From: Jiella soli
GTDB lineage: Bacteria; Pseudomonadota; Alphaproteobacteria; Rhizobiales; Rhizobiaceae
Direction of reading: 5' to 3'
DNA: 64,000 bases
Assembly (NCBI RefSeq): GCF_020615385.1
Contig: NZ_JAJAVB010000044.1
Coordinates: 1-64,000 of the forward strand
The notes under the pieces are model-generated. The model saw nothing but the letters and a program-made list of their open reading frames with translations. It had not been told where the DNA came from and ran no database searches. How positions within the stretch are numbered: the stretch's first letter is position 1; each line of letters begins with the position of its first letter. Made by a program: the position numbers and the translations under genes. Below, in pieces: positions 39,981 to 50,863 of this stretch.

Positions 39981-41237
39981 CTATTCCGCCGGGCTTTCCT
40001 GCCTTTCCAGCCAGCGCTGGTCGATCTCGGGCAGCGGCTCGTCGTGGATCGCCGCCTCGAACCCCCTGAGCCGCTTGTAGATCGAGATCAGCTCGACGAT
40101 CGTCGTCCAGGAATTGATGAGGTACTGGAAGGACGAGCGCACCTGATCGAAGGAATTGACGATCTGGTTCATCGTGCCGAGCGTGATCGCGCCGGCGACG
40201 ATCGTCGGACCGAGAATGATCAGCGAGAAGATGTTGTCGGTCTGGAGATAGCCGATCCGGGCGACGTTGAAATACATGTAGTGGAAATAGAGCCGGAAGT
40301 AATTGTGCCTTACGTTCGAAAACAGCTCGCGCACCGTCGGCGGCTGGGCCCGGTCCGCATCGTCCTCGCCATAGACGAGTTCCTTGCGGTAGGCTGCCTC
40401 GACCCGCTGGTTGCGGAATTCCAGGCCCGGCAGCTTGATGCCGACGAGTGCCAGGAAGCCGGTTCCGAAGGCCGACCAGACCAGGGCGGCGAAGACCAGC
40501 GCATAGGGCACTTCGCCGACCACCGGCAGGGTCGTGATGCCCTTCGACAGGACGAGGAGCACCGGCAGGAAGGCGATCAGGGTCATCACCGAGTCGATCA
40601 GGCTGACGCCGAGGCCCTCGGTCGTCGTCGAGAAGCGCATCGTATCTTCCTGGACGCGCTGCGAGGCGCCTTCGATGCGCCGGAGCTTGCCCCAATGGCT
40701 CATGTAGAAGTCGTTCATCGCGGAACGCCAGCGGAAGATATAGTGGCTGATGAAGAAGCGGGTGATGACCGCGATCGTCACCGCGATGAGCGCGATGCTG
40801 AGGAAGGTGTAGACGCCCTGATAGAATTCTTCGACGGTGACCGGGCGGGACTTCGACAGCGCCGCCTGGATGAGGTCGTAGAACGAGCCGTACCAGGAAT
40901 TGATGGCGACCGAGACCTGGACCTGGAAATAGGTCGTGAAGATGATCAGCGCCGAACCGAAGATCGACCACCGCGCCCAGGGATGCGGTGCGTAGATCGT
41001 CCAGAAGGCCGCGAACAGCGCGACCATCGCCGCGTAATAGAGGTAGAACCACAGGAACGGCGCCGACCAGAAGACGGAGACGCCGACGATCGGTGCGGCG
41101 CCGGCGGCGAGTGGCGGGAAGCCGAAGATCGAGCCGAGGCTTTCCCCGATCGCGTACCAGAGGCCGATGGCGAAGCTCGTCCAGAGCGCGGCGGAGATGA
41201 AGAAGGGTTTGGGTTTCGGGAAGAAGGAGACGAACAA
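39981..41237 (-). CDS. SbmA/BacA-family peptide antibiotic transporter
   Basis: A 418-aa inner-membrane protein with about seven or eight hydrophobic helices, matching the SbmA_BacA family ([97 protein letters not shown]). Members import proline-rich peptides, NCR peptides or bleomycin by proton motive force; BacA is needed for chronic infection or symbiosis in rhizobia and Brucella. It begins with TTG, supported by AAGGA seven bases upstream. It lacks an ABC domain, which separates it from BclA. Confidence 0.92.
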   Translation of the reverse strand: MFVSFFPKPKPFFISAALWTSFAIGLWYAIGESLGSIFGFPPLAAGAAPIVGVSVFWSAPFLWFYLYYAAMVALFAAFWTIYAPHPWARWSIFGSALIIFTTYFQVQVSVAINSWYGSFYDLIQAALSKSRPVTVEEFYQGVYTFLSIALIAVTIAVITRFFISHYIFRWRSAMNDFYMSHWGKLRRIEGASQRVQEDTMRFSTTTEGLGVSLIDSVMTLIAFLPVLLVLSKGITTLPVVGEVPYALVFAALVWSAFGTGFLALVGIKLPGLEFRNQRVEAAYRKELVYGEDDADRAQPPTVRELFSNVRHNYFRLYFHYMYFNVARIGYLQTDNIFSLIILGPTIVAGAITLGTMNQIVNSFDQVRSSFQYLINSWTTIVELISIYKRLRGFEAAIHDEPLPEIDQRWLERQESPAE

Positions 41238-41368
41238 GGCTTGGTCCTTCGCTCGGACGGGATCGGACGCGAGCGGCCCTGCCGCCGGCGTGTTGCCGGG
41301 CTATCTAAACGCCGCGGCGGCTGGCGTGCGGTGAAATGTTGGTAAGGGCGAACCCCTGGGAGCAGGGG

Positions 41369-42340
41369 TCAGAGCTTCCTCAGCGCGACCTGCTCGATCA
41401 GATGGTTCTCGCCCTTGCGCAGGATCAGGTCGGCGCGCGGGCGCGTCGGCAGGATGTTCTCGTGGAGATTCTTGCCGTTGATGTTGACCCACAGGCCCTC
41501 GGCGATGGCGAGCGCCTCGGCGTCCGGAATCTTAGAATAGCGGTGGAAGAACGAGCCTTCCTGCCGGAAGGCGGTTTCGCGCAGCCGCATGAACCGGTCG
41601 ATGTACCAGCGCCGGATCGCCGCTTCGTCCGCGTCGATATAGATCGAGATGTCGAAGAAGTCCGAGACGAAGGGGATCGCCTTGCCGTCCTTCGGCATCT
41701 CGTGCACCTGCAGGACGTTGAGCCCCTCGAAGATCAGAATGTCCGGCCGGTCGACGACGACATGCTCGTTCGGCACGACGTCGTAGACGAAATGCGAGTA
41801 GACCGGCGCCTCGACGCGCTCCCGGCCGGCCTTGATGTCGGACAGAAAGCGCAGGATCGCGCCGACGTCGTAGCTTTCCGGAAATCCCTTGCGCTGCATC
41901 ATCTCCTCCGCCTGGAGGACCACGTTCGGAAAGAGAAAGCCGTCCGTGGTGACGAGGTCGACCTTGGGCGAGGACGGCCACCTCGTCATCAGCTCCTTCA
42001 GGATACGGGCCGTCGTCGATTTGCCGACGGCGACCGATCCGGCGATGCCAATGATGAAGGGCGTCTTCTGGCCGGTTCCGTCGCCGGAGAGGAAGCGCTG
42101 GCGCTGGCGGAATAGGAGCTGCGAAGACTCCACATGCGCGGAGATCAGCCGCGACACGGCGAGATAGATGCGCGAGACCTCGTCGAGGTCGATCGGGTCG
42201 CCGAGCGAGCGTAGCCGGCCGACCTCGTCCGCCGTCAGCGTCATCGGGGTATCGGCCCGGAACTTCGCCCAGTCCTCAGCCGAAAACACCCGGTAGGGCG
42301 AATATTTGGCAGGCGCGAGCTGGTCGACGACCCCGTTCAT
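41369..42340 (-). CDS. coaA: Pantothenate kinase (type I)
   Basis: A 323-aa kinase performing the first step of CoA synthesis. Walker A is [58 protein letters not shown] and IFEGLNVLQ are family motifs. It overlaps hisE by 4 bp (ATGA), so it is translationally coupled in hisF-hisE-coaA. A short GC-rich hairpin (41352-41369) starts at its stop codon but lacks a T run. Confidence 0.96.
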   Translation of the reverse strand: MNGVVDQLAPAKYSPYRVFSAEDWAKFRADTPMTLTADEVGRLRSLGDPIDLDEVSRIYLAVSRLISAHVESSQLLFRQRQRFLSGDGTGQKTPFIIGIAGSVAVGKSTTARILKELMTRWPSSPKVDLVTTDGFLFPNVVLQAEEMMQRKGFPESYDVGAILRFLSDIKAGRERVEAPVYSHFVYDVVPNEHVVVDRPDILIFEGLNVLQVHEMPKDGKAIPFVSDFFDISIYIDADEAAIRRWYIDRFMRLRETAFRQEGSFFHRYSKIPDAEALAIAEGLWVNINGKNLHENILPTRPRADLILRKGENHLIEQVALRKL

Positions 42341-42660
42341 CCGGCGCTGCGCCCCGCCTTCTCCTGAAGCCCGGTCTGGGTGGTCCGCCGGCCGAGCTCG
42401 GCCATGACCGCGCTGAGCGGGACCTTGCGCAGATTGAGTGCGACCAGGAGATGATAGAGAAGGTCGGCGGCCTCCGAGGCCAGACGCTCGTCGTCCTCGC
42501 TGATGGCGGCGATCACGGTTTCCGTCGCCTCCTCGCCGAGCTTCTTGGCGACATGGCCGATGCCCTTGGCCGCGAGCTTGGCCGTATAGGAGGAGGCATC
42601 GTCCGAGGCGGCTCTCGCCGCGACGATGGTTTCGAGATCTGAGAGGGTGAAGTCTGTCAT
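42337..42660 (-). CDS. hisE: Phosphoribosyl-ATP pyrophosphatase
   Basis: A 107-aa MazG-like enzyme, hydrolysing phosphoribosyl-ATP in histidine synthesis. The [30 protein letters not shown] segment and the [13 protein letters not shown] metal-binding helix are diagnostic. The start is set at 42660. It lies 44 bp after hisF and overlaps coaA by 4 bp. Confidence 0.95.
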   Translation of the reverse strand: MTDFTLSDLETIVAARAASDDASSYTAKLAAKGIGHVAKKLGEEATETVIAAISEDDERLASEAADLLYHLLVALNLRKVPLSAVMAELGRRTTQTGLQEKAGRSAG

Positions 42661-42704
42661 CGATGCCCTTGGTCGACGGCGCTCCGAGGCGCGTTCGTTT
42701 GGGT

Positions 42705-43490
42705 TCAGCCGGCCGGATCGAGCCGCATCGCGACGCCCGCTGCCGCCATGTGCGCTTTCGCCTCGGCGATCGTATAGGTGCCGAAGTGGAAGATCGAGGC
42801 GGCGAGGACGGCGCCCGCATGGCCGTCGCGGATGCCGGCGGTGAGATGGTCGAGCGTGCCGACGCCGCCGGACGCGATGACCGGCACGGCGACGGCGTCG
42901 GCGACCGCGCGGGTGAGCGCAATGTCGAAACCGGATTTGGTGCCGTCGCGGTCCATCGAGGTCAGAAGGATCTCGCCGGCGCCGAGCGAGACGACGCGGC
43001 GGGCGAAGGTGACGGCGTCGATGCCGGTCGGCGTGCGGCCGCCATGGGTGAAGATCTCCCAGCGCGGTTCGGCCGCGTCGTCGGTGACCCGCCGGGCGTC
43101 GATCGCCACGACGATGCACTGATCGCCGAACTTGTCGGCGGCCTCGGCCACGAATTCGGGGCGATTCACGGCGGCGGTGTTGATCGAGACCTTGTCGGCG
43201 CCGGCGAGCAGGAGCTTGCGCACATCCTGGACGGTCCGTACGCCGCCGCCGACCGTCACCGGCATGAAGCACTGCTCGGCGGTCTTGGCGACGACGTCGA
43301 AGATGGTCTCGCGATCGTCGGAAGAGGCGGTGATGTCGAGGAAGCAGAGTTCGTCCGCCCCGGCCGCATCATAGGCCTTCGCCGCCTCCACCGGATCGCC
43401 GGCATCGCGCAGGCCTTCGAAGTTGACGCCCTTGACGACGCGGCCGTCCTTGACGTCGAGACAGGGGATGATGCGGGCTTTGAGGGTCAT
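42705..43490 (-). CDS. hisF: Imidazole glycerol phosphate synthase subunit HisF
   Basis: A 261-aa TIM-barrel cyclase subunit that makes imidazole glycerol phosphate and AICAR with HisH. Catalytic aspartates lie in [15 protein letters not shown] and [25 protein letters not shown] and [13 protein letters not shown] are phosphate-binding loops. The start at 43490 matches the family. hisB, hisH and hisA, which usually precede hisF in this order, are not here; a Uma2 gene takes their place. Confidence 0.96.
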   Translation of the reverse strand: MTLKARIIPCLDVKDGRVVKGVNFEGLRDAGDPVEAAKAYDAAGADELCFLDITASSDDRETIFDVVAKTAEQCFMPVTVGGGVRTVQDVRKLLLAGADKVSINTAAVNRPEFVAEAADKFGDQCIVVAIDARRVTDDAAEPRWEIFTHGGRTPTGIDAVTFARRVVSLGAGEILLTSMDRDGTKSGFDIALTRAVADAVAVPVIASGGVGTLDHLTAGIRDGHAGAVLAASIFHFGTYTIAEAKAHMAAAGVAMRLDPAG

Positions 43491-43621
43491 TCGCGTCTGT
43501 CGTCCGTCATGCCCGCCCGGGCATCTGTCATCCGCCGGTCTCGAAAGGCCGGCCGTATTCGCCGCACTGAGAGCGCCGGGCGCGGGAAGCCCCGCCGCCC
43601 GCCCTGGGCTCCAGAGCCAGC

Positions 43622-44182
43622 TTATGCGACGCCGCGATAGAGTTCGGCAAGAGGAATGCGGATGTGGAGCCCGGCGAGGTCGATCGTCTCGTCCGCGCCG
43701 ACGATCATCTCCGGCTTTGCGAACGCGCCGTCTCCGCCACGCGACCACAGCCAGACCCGCGGCTCGTCCTGCGACAGGACGAGATAGTGGCGGAGCGTGC
43801 CCAGCGCGGTGTATTCCTGCGCCTTCTCGCCGAAATCGGTGGCGAGCGAGGAGGGCGAGAGGATCTCGGCAATGAGGAGTGCCTGGTCCGTCGCCAGGCT
43901 CTTGTCGTCGCTGGCGGCGGCCGGTTCGACGAGTACATCCGGATAGCGCACGCCGACCGGCGTTCTGATCGCATAGTCGGCCGCGACCACCATGTAGTCG
44001 GATGAGGCCAGGGCCGATTTCAGCACGATTGCCAGCTGCAGCATGAGTTCGGCGTGACGCCTCGTTCCGCCCGTCATCATCTCGACGATGCTCCCCCGGA
44101 CGAATTCGCGCCGCCCCTCGCGCCCTTCGTTCCAACGCAGGAAGTCGTCGGCCGTGCGGATGGCTGGTGCCTGGATGTTCAT
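43622..44182 (-). CDS. Uma2-family putative endonuclease (second copy)
   Basis: A 186-aa DUF820/Uma2 protein with [44 protein letters not shown] (catalytic Asp), IAEILSPSS (catalytic Glu) and [17 protein letters not shown]. It is only distantly similar to the copy at 17.0 kb, so the two are not a recent duplication. It sits between hisF and dnaQ, a junction not found in the conserved order. Confidence 0.88.
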   Translation of the reverse strand: MNIQAPAIRTADDFLRWNEGREGRREFVRGSIVEMMTGGTRRHAELMLQLAIVLKSALASSDYMVVAADYAIRTPVGVRYPDVLVEPAAASDDKSLATDQALLIAEILSPSSLATDFGEKAQEYTALGTLRHYLVLSQDEPRVWLWSRGGDGAFAKPEMIVGADETIDLAGLHIRIPLAELYRGVA

Positions 44183-44335
44183 GGCGCCTCCTTGGCGGAA
44201 AGCCTCGCCGCTCGATTTCTCGCCTCGCCGACCTTACCGGATTGCGATCGGCTGTGGAATGAGAGGGCAAGTGCCATCGCGCGCTTGCCCCGGCCCCGTC
44301 CATTTGCGACGGAAGGGGCAGCAGGGAGTGCGGCC

Positions 44336-45073
44336 ATGCGCGAGATCGTCTTCGATACGGAAACCACCGGCCTCGACCCCGCGGTCGAGCGGGTGATCGA
44401 GATCGGCGGCGTCGAACTCTGGAACCACATCCCGACCGGCAAGAACTATCACGCCTTCATCCGGCCCGCCGGCCGCAAGGTCGATCCCGCCGCCTTCGAC
44501 GTCCACGGCATTTCCGACGACTTCCTCGCCGACAAGCCGCTGTTCGAGGAGATCGCCGAGGAGTTCCTCGCCTTCTTCTCCGGGGCGAAGCTGATCGCCC
44601 ACAATGCCGCCTTCGACGTCCAATTCCTCAATGCCGAGCTGGCGCGGATCGGCCAGCCGCCGATCGATCCCGGGATCGTCGTCGACACGCTGCCGATGGC
44701 ACGGCGCAAGTTTCCGATGGCGCCGGCGACGCTCGACGCCTTGTGCTCGCGCTTCAGCGTCGACACGAGCCGGCGCGACAAGCACGGCGCTCTGCTCGAT
44801 TCCGAGCTTCTCGCCGAGGTCTATATCGAGCTGATCGGCGGCCGCCAAGCGGCGCTCGGCCTGGTCATGGAGAGCGGTAGCGGCGGCTCGGAGGAGGAGA
44901 ACGGGCAGGTCCTGCGCATCGGCCCGCGCCCCGCGCCTCTGCCGCCGCGGCTCACCGCAGCGGAGATCGCGGCGCACCGGGCCTTCGTCGAGACGCTCGG
45001 GGACGAGGCGGTCTGGTGGCGCTATCTCGAACGTCGGGCTGCAGAAGACGCGGCGCTCGTGACCGCCGACTGA
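44336..45073 (+). CDS. dnaQ: DNA polymerase III subunit epsilon (proofreading exonuclease)
   Basis: A 245-aa 3'-5' exonuclease. Exo I is [10 protein letters not shown], Exo II is [17 protein letters not shown], and Exo III has [15 protein letters not shown] with catalytic His and Asp. The C-terminal tail (about residues 180-245) would bind the alpha subunit. ATG 44336 is used since the family begins R-E-I-V-F-D-T-E. It is divergent from the Uma2 gene and convergent with secB. Confidence 0.95.
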   Translation: MREIVFDTETTGLDPAVERVIEIGGVELWNHIPTGKNYHAFIRPAGRKVDPAAFDVHGISDDFLADKPLFEEIAEEFLAFFSGAKLIAHNAAFDVQFLNAELARIGQPPIDPGIVVDTLPMARRKFPMAPATLDALCSRFSVDTSRRDKHGALLDSELLAEVYIELIGGRQAALGLVMESGSGGSEEENGQVLRIGPRPAPLPPRLTAAEIAAHRAFVETLGDEAVWWRYLERRAAEDAALVTAD

Positions 45074-45160
45074 GGCTTCGGCCTCTGGAAGGCGCCCAAC
45101 CCCATGCGCGGGCCGTGGCGTCGCAGCTCTTAATCAACGCCCACAAAGTGAACGGCCCAC

Positions 45161-45193
45161 AAAAAAACGCCGATGCGGGATCCGCACCGGCGT
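45161..45193 (-). terminator. Intrinsic terminator of secB
   Basis: On the minus strand a long GC stem (ACGCCGGTGCG / CGCATCGGCGT around an ATC loop, 45193-45167) runs into seven T residues (45167-45161). It lies about 40 bp after the secB stop. Confidence 0.88.
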
Positions 45194-45233
45194 CTCACAT
45201 GTCGTCTCTCGCCGCCGTGGGGCGGCTGTCGGA

Positions 45234-45740
45234 TCAGCTTGTCTGAACCTGCTGGCGCGCGCGCTCCTCGGCCATGCGCTGCTGGAACAGCTGGGCGAAG
45301 TCGATCGGGTCGATCATCAGCGGCGGGAAGCCGCCGTTCCGGGTGATGTCGGCGACGACCTGGCGCGCGAACGGGAAGAGCAGCCGCGGGCATTCGATGA
45401 ACAGCACCGGCAGGAGGTGCTCCTGCGGGAAATTCTGCAGCCGGAACACGCCGCCATATTCCAGTTCCACGTGAAACAACATCTCGGCACCTTCGCCGGC
45501 CTTGGCGTTCAGCGTCAGGCGGACGTCGTATTCGCCGTCGGTATTGGGGATCTGGTTGGCGCCGACATTGACGCCGATATTGATCGCCGGCCCGCGCGTC
45601 TGGCCGCGCAGAACTCCCGGTGCGTTCGGACTCTCGAACGAAAGGTCCCGGATATACTGCGTCAAGATGTTGATCGCGGGCGGATTGCTGCCTTCGGCGG
45701 CGGCGCCGTTGCCGGCGTTCTGGTCCTGGGTGTCGGACAT
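45234..45740 (-). CDS. secB: Protein-export chaperone SecB
   Basis: A 168-aa tetrameric chaperone that keeps preproteins unfolded and hands them to Sec[19 protein letters not shown] and [42 protein letters not shown] are diagnostic. ATG 45740 is chosen because GGGAG lies five bases before it; another in-frame ATG is four codons upstream. A parS-like sequence covers the L-F-H-V-E-L segment. The 45741-45979 gap shows no gene. Confidence 0.95.
   Translation of the reverse strand: MSDTQDQNAGNGAAAEGSNPPAINILTQYIRDLSFESPNAPGVLRGQTRGPAINIGVNVGANQIPNTDGEYDVRLTLNAKAGEGAEMLFHVELEYGGVFRLQNFPQEHLLPVLFIECPRLLFPFARQVVADITRNGGFPPLMIDPIDFAQLFQQRMAEERARQQVQTS
45463..45478. promoter_or_regulatory. Degenerate parS-like site 5 (inside secB)
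   Basis: AGTTCCACGTGAAACA keeps the CACGTGAAACA half and differs from consensus at two positions. It lies in a conserved coding stretch of secB, so chance is possible. Confidence 0.4.
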
Positions 45741-45979
45741 TGGGTCTCCCATCGGATGTGGAACCCGAACCGGCCGGTGATTGGCCCGAGCCTGTCCGGG
45801 AAGACGCCGGCTTCGCGGCGGGCGCGGACCGGCAGGAAAAGCATCTCCGGCGGAGGGCTATCACTAAAGGGCGGGCGAGGACAAGGACGCCGGCCGCTCC
45901 CGAAAAGAGCGCGCGGCACGCGTCGATCGCCTTGTCAGGCCCGCCGGCTGGGCTTCCCGGGCGAAAGCCGCGCCTGGGC

Positions 45980-46525
45980 TCAGTGCAGCGTACGGTTGCC
46001 CGGATTGTCCGGCCGGTCATCGCCCGCATGCCACGGCGAGTTCGGATCGGGATGGCGATGATAGTCCTCGCCGGACAGGTCGACGACGTCAGGCCCGGCC
46101 GGGCGCCGGCGCGGATCGCGCGGCGTCTCGCCCTGCTGCGAAGCGGCGCGGAACCCGCTGGTGCCGACGACGACGGCGCGGCGCTTCAGCTGCGACCAGA
46201 TCGCCTCGCGGATCCCCGGGACGAAGAGGAGGAAGCCGATCGTGTCGGTGACGAGGCCCGGCGTCAGCAGAAGGACGCCGGCGACGGCGATCATCACGCC
46301 GTCGACGAGCTCGCGCCCCGGCATTCGGCCGGCATTGATCTCGGACTGGATTCGCCGCAGCGTTCCCAGGCCCTGGCGTCGCAGAAGGATCGAGCCGATC
46401 GCGGCGGTCAGGATGACCAGCCCGAGCGTCGCCCACAGGCCGATGAGATTGCCGACGAGAATGAAGACCGCGATCTCCAGAACCGGAATGACGAGGAGCG
46501 CGAAAGGGATCAGGGCAAAGGGCAT
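45980..46525 (-). CDS. fxsA: FxsA-family membrane protein
   Basis: A 181-aa inner-membrane protein with about three or four helices in the first 120 residues (IPFALLVIPVLEIAVFILVGNLIGLWATLGLVILTAAIGSILLRRQG, then VAGVLLLTPGLVTDTIGFLLFVPGIR) and a hydrophilic tail ending in His/Asp-rich residues. In E. coli FxsA counters F-plasmid exclusion of phage T7; its general role is unclear. It is divergent from the Tim44-like gene, the usual secB-fxsA-Tim44 context. Confidence 0.9.
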   Translation of the reverse strand: MPFALIPFALLVIPVLEIAVFILVGNLIGLWATLGLVILTAAIGSILLRRQGLGTLRRIQSEINAGRMPGRELVDGVMIAVAGVLLLTPGLVTDTIGFLLFVPGIREAIWSQLKRRAVVVGTSGFRAASQQGETPRDPRRRPAGPDVVDLSGEDYHRHPDPNSPWHAGDDRPDNPGNRTLH

Positions 46526-46730
46526 GGACGTGACACTCCAGTTCGGATACCCGCAGACCTTGAAGTCGTGGGCGGACGAGCGCCGATCCATCGGGCGGTG
46601 ACAAACCGCTCGGCCGGATGCGACATCCATGACATAGGGATCACGGTCTTTCGTTTGAATGCGTTGCCGTCGATCTCTATATGAAAAGTCGGCCGGACAA
46701 CGATATAGCGGATCGAGGTAACAGCGCGCG

Positions 46731-47438
46731 ATGAGTTTCGGGACGATCTTCTTTATAGTGCTTGCGGCGATCGTTCTGTTTCAGCTTCGCAATGTGCTGG
46801 GCCGTCGCACTGGAAATGAGCGACCACCCTTCGATCCGTATTCGCGGCCGGAGACCCCGCGTGAAGAGGTTGCCGGCAACGGCAATGTCGTGACGCTGCC
46901 GCAGCGCCGCAACGCGGATGACGAGAGCGGCGCGGGCCGGATCAGCTACGAGGCGGTCGACAAGGTCGCCAAGCCCGGCTCGGCGCTCAATGTCGAGCTT
47001 CGCCGGATTCGCGACGCCGATCCGAGCTTCGAGCCGGCAGAGTTCCTCGAAGGCGCCAAGGTCGCCTACGAAATGATCGTCAACGCCTTTGCCGACGGCG
47101 ACCGCCGCCTGCTGAAGAATCTTCTGTCCGCAGAGGTCTATGACGGCTTCGACAAGGCGATCGCCGAGCGCGAGCGGCTCGGCCAGCGCATGCAGTCCTC
47201 CTTCGTTGGCATCGACGAGGCGACCATGGTCTCTGCCGAGATGAAGGATCGCGAGGCGCTCGTGACCATCCGCATCGTCTCGCAGCTGATTTCCTCGGTC
47301 CAGGATGCCTCCGGCGCGGTGGTCGACGGCGATCCCGAGACGGTCGTCGAGGTGAAGGACGTGTGGACCTTCGCTCGCGACACCCGCTCGCGCGACCCGA
47401 ACTGGAAGCTGGTCGGGACCGAATCCGAAGACGCCTGA
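46731..47438 (+). CDS. Tim44/TimA-like domain protein
   Basis: A 235-aa protein with one N-terminal membrane helix (about residues 4-20), a polar linker and a C-terminal Tim44-like domain (about 90-232: FLEGAKVAYEMIVNAFADGDRRLLKNLLSAEVYDGF ... VEVKDVWTFARDTRSRDPNWKLV). Alphaproteobacterial TimA is the homologue of mitochondrial Tim44 and sits at the inner membrane. It is the first gene of the conserved run with mltA-smr-xre. Confidence 0.92.
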   Translation: MSFGTIFFIVLAAIVLFQLRNVLGRRTGNERPPFDPYSRPETPREEVAGNGNVVTLPQRRNADDESGAGRISYEAVDKVAKPGSALNVELRRIRDADPSFEPAEFLEGAKVAYEMIVNAFADGDRRLLKNLLSAEVYDGFDKAIAERERLGQRMQSSFVGIDEATMVSAEMKDREALVTIRIVSQLISSVQDASGAVVDGDPETVVEVKDVWTFARDTRSRDPNWKLVGTESEDA

Positions 47439-47455
47439 TCCGGAGCGCGGGAGCC

Positions 47456-48562
47456 ATGACCGCCTTCGTCCGCCGCAGCCTTTCCGATCTTTCGGGCTGG
47501 CAGGAAGCCGACCACGCTCTGGCTTTCGCGGCCTTCCGCCGCAGCGCCGAGCGGCTTCGCGCCGGCGCCTTTCCCACCGGCTCCCTCGGCATCGCCGTCA
47601 GCGACTATGCCGAGGCGGCGGAGGCGGCCCTGGCGTCCGGTGATCTGGCGGGGCCGCAGGCACGGGAATTCTTCGAGCGCGCCTTCGTGCCGTTGCGGAT
47701 CGTTCCGGAAGGTGCGGACGGCCCGCTGCCCGGCTTCGTGACGGGCTATTACGAGCCGGTGGTCGACGCTTCGCCGGTGCGCACCGAGCATTTCCGCTTT
47801 CCGCTCTATCAGCCGCCGGACGATCTCGTGAAGATCGACGACGACAATCGGCCGTTCGGCTTCGACCCGTCCTTCCGCTTCGCCCGGCGGCTGCCGGATG
47901 GCGACCTCGTCGAATATCCGGACCGCGCGGCGATCGAGAACGGCTTCCTCGCCGGGCGCGGGCTGGAGATCGCCTGGCTCGACGATGCGGTCGAGGCCTT
48001 CCTCATCCATGTCCAGGGTTCGGCCCGGCTGCGCTTCGCGGGCGGGCACGAGGTCCGGGTCGGCTACGCCGCCAAGACCGGCCACGAGTTCACCGCGATC
48101 GGGCGCGTCCTGATCGAGCGCGGCGAACTCACCCGGGTCGAGGCTGACATGGACGGCATCAGGGCCTGGCTCGCAAGCCATCCGGACGAGGTCCGGCCGC
48201 TCCTCCACCGTAACCGGTCCTTCATCTTCTTTCGCGAATTTCCGGTCGAGGATCCCGGCCTCGGTCCCGTCGGCGCGGCCAAGGTGCCGCTGACGGCGCT
48301 CGCCTCGATCGCCGTCGACCGGCTGCTCGCGACCTATGGCGTGCCCTATTTCATTTCTGCTCCCGAACTCCTCCTCGACAGTTCGCCGCTCCGCCGTCTG
48401 ATGATCGCGCAGGATACCGGCTCGGCGATTCTCGGCCCCGCCCGCGCCGACATCTTCATCGGCTCCGGCCCGGTTGCGGGCGCGGTCGCCGGCCGGATCC
48501 GGCATGCCGCCGATTTCACCCTCTTCGTCCCGCCGGCGCTGGCCGAAAGGCTCGCCGAATGA
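47456..48562 (+). CDS. mltA: Membrane-bound lytic murein transglycosylase A-type protein
   Basis: A 368-aa MltA family enzyme that cleaves peptidoglycan glycan strands to 1,6-anhydromuropeptides. GFVTGYYEPVVDASPVRTEHFRFPLYQPP and the 3D domain near the end (LMIAQDTGSAILGPARADIFIGSGPVAGAVAGRI, with catalytic Asp) are typical. No signal peptide or lipobox is seen at the chosen start, although the enzyme should be exported; the in-frame upstream extension offers none either. It overlaps smr by 4 bp. Confidence 0.93.
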   Translation: MTAFVRRSLSDLSGWQEADHALAFAAFRRSAERLRAGAFPTGSLGIAVSDYAEAAEAALASGDLAGPQAREFFERAFVPLRIVPEGADGPLPGFVTGYYEPVVDASPVRTEHFRFPLYQPPDDLVKIDDDNRPFGFDPSFRFARRLPDGDLVEYPDRAAIENGFLAGRGLEIAWLDDAVEAFLIHVQGSARLRFAGGHEVRVGYAAKTGHEFTAIGRVLIERGELTRVEADMDGIRAWLASHPDEVRPLLHRNRSFIFFREFPVEDPGLGPVGAAKVPLTALASIAVDRLLATYGVPYFISAPELLLDSSPLRRLMIAQDTGSAILGPARADIFIGSGPVAGAVAGRIRHAADFTLFVPPALAERLAE

Positions 48563-49095
48563 GACGCCGCCGCGGCCTGAGCGCCGACGACGCAAGGCTC
48601 TGGGCCGGCGTCGCGCGCTCGGCGATCCCGCTGAAGGGCAAGAGCTTTCCCGAACTGCCCGACACGCCCGAACCGCCCGCCAAGGTGCCGGCCGCGCCGC
48701 CGCCGCCTGCGCAGCAGCCGCTGGCGGGTCAGCCACCGTCCGACGCCGTGCGCCGCCGCCTCAGCCAGCACCCGCTCGAACGGCCGACCCGAAAGAAGCT
48801 CGCCAAGGGCAGGCTCGCCATCGAAGCGCGGATCGACCTCCACGAGATGACCCAGGCGCGGGCGCATGACGCGCTGGTCGGCTTCCTCAGGCAGGCCCAG
48901 GCCATGGGGCTCCGCCATGTCCTGGTGATCACCGGCCGCGGTTCGGCCTTCGGCTCGCGCGGCGTCCTGCGCCGGGTCGTGCCGCAATGGTTTTCCGGGC
49001 CGGAGTTCCGCTCGCTCGTCTCCGGCTTCGACAGTGCCGAGCGGCATCATGGCGGCGAGGGCGCGCTCTATGTGCGCGTCCGCAAGCGCTCATGA
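48559..49095 (+). CDS. Smr/MutS2-domain protein
   Basis: A 178-aa protein with a Pro/Ala-rich N-terminal half and a C-terminal Smr domain (about residues 92-177): DLHEMTQARAHDALVGFL, then VLVITGRGSAFGSRGVLRRVVPQWF. The Smr fold has nicking or RNA endonuclease activity in other proteins; the role of this stand-alone type is unsettled. It overlaps mltA and the HTH gene by ATGA at each end, so the three are translationally coupled. Confidence 0.92.
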   Translation: MRRRRGLSADDARLWAGVARSAIPLKGKSFPELPDTPEPPAKVPAAPPPPAQQPLAGQPPSDAVRRRLSQHPLERPTRKKLAKGRLAIEARIDLHEMTQARAHDALVGFLRQAQAMGLRHVLVITGRGSAFGSRGVLRRVVPQWFSGPEFRSLVSGFDSAERHHGGEGALYVRVRKRS

Positions 49096-49496
49096 CGCCC
49101 TTCGGCGAACGCATCCGCGCGCTGCGCAAGGCCAAGGGCGTGACCCAGCGCGACATGGCCGCCGCGCTGAACGTGTCCAGCGCCTATCTCTCGGCGCTCG
49201 AACACGGAAGGCGGGGGCGGCCGAGCTGGGACCTGTTGCAGCGCATCATCGGCTATCTCAACGTCATCTGGGACGATGCGGAGGAACTCGAGCGGCTGGC
49301 CGAACTTTCCCACCCCAAGGTGACGGTCGAGACGGCCGGCCTCGGACCGGAGGCGACGGCGCTGGCCAACCGGCTGGCGGAGACGATCGCGATCCTTCAT
49401 CCGGACGATATCCGGCGGCTGCTGGCGGAGCTGGAGCTGGCCGGAGCGCGGGCGGAGGAGGAGGAGCGCCGCCGCCGGAGGAGAGCCCGGCCCTGA
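49092..49496 (+). CDS. XRE-family helix-turn-helix regulator
   Basis: A 134-aa DNA-binding protein with an N-terminal XRE/Cro HTH (TPFGERIRALRKAKGVTQRDMAAALNVSSAYLSALEHGRRGRPSWDLL, about residues 2-52), a helical middle and a charged tail (EEEERRRRRRARP). It follows smr with an ATGA overlap, an arrangement common in Rhizobiales. The target is unknown; autoregulation of the mltA-smr-xre run is possible. Confidence 0.9.
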   Translation: MTPFGERIRALRKAKGVTQRDMAAALNVSSAYLSALEHGRRGRPSWDLLQRIIGYLNVIWDDAEELERLAELSHPKVTVETAGLGPEATALANRLAETIAILHPDDIRRLLAELELAGARAEEEERRRRRRARP

Positions 49497-50795
<1,299 letters not shown>

Positions 50796-50802
50796 TTCCA
50801 CC

Positions 50803-50835
50803 GGGCCGCTCGCAATGAGCGGCCCGTTCCTTTTT
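50803..50835 (+). terminator. Intrinsic terminator after mdh
   Basis: A perfect 9-bp stem, GGGCCGCTC / GAGCGGCCC with loop GCAAT, is followed by GTTCCTTTTT. It lies 8 bp past the mdh stop and 28 bp before sucC, so it may attenuate rather than fully block transcription into the suc genes. Confidence 0.85.
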
Positions 50836-50863
50836 CGAGCCTTCCGACGAGGACGAGACCAAG

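Noticed and set aside
41352-41369. Hairpin ACCCCTG-GGAG-CAGGGGT at the coaA stop as terminator.
   Set aside because: No T run follows on the minus strand, so an intrinsic terminator is not supported.
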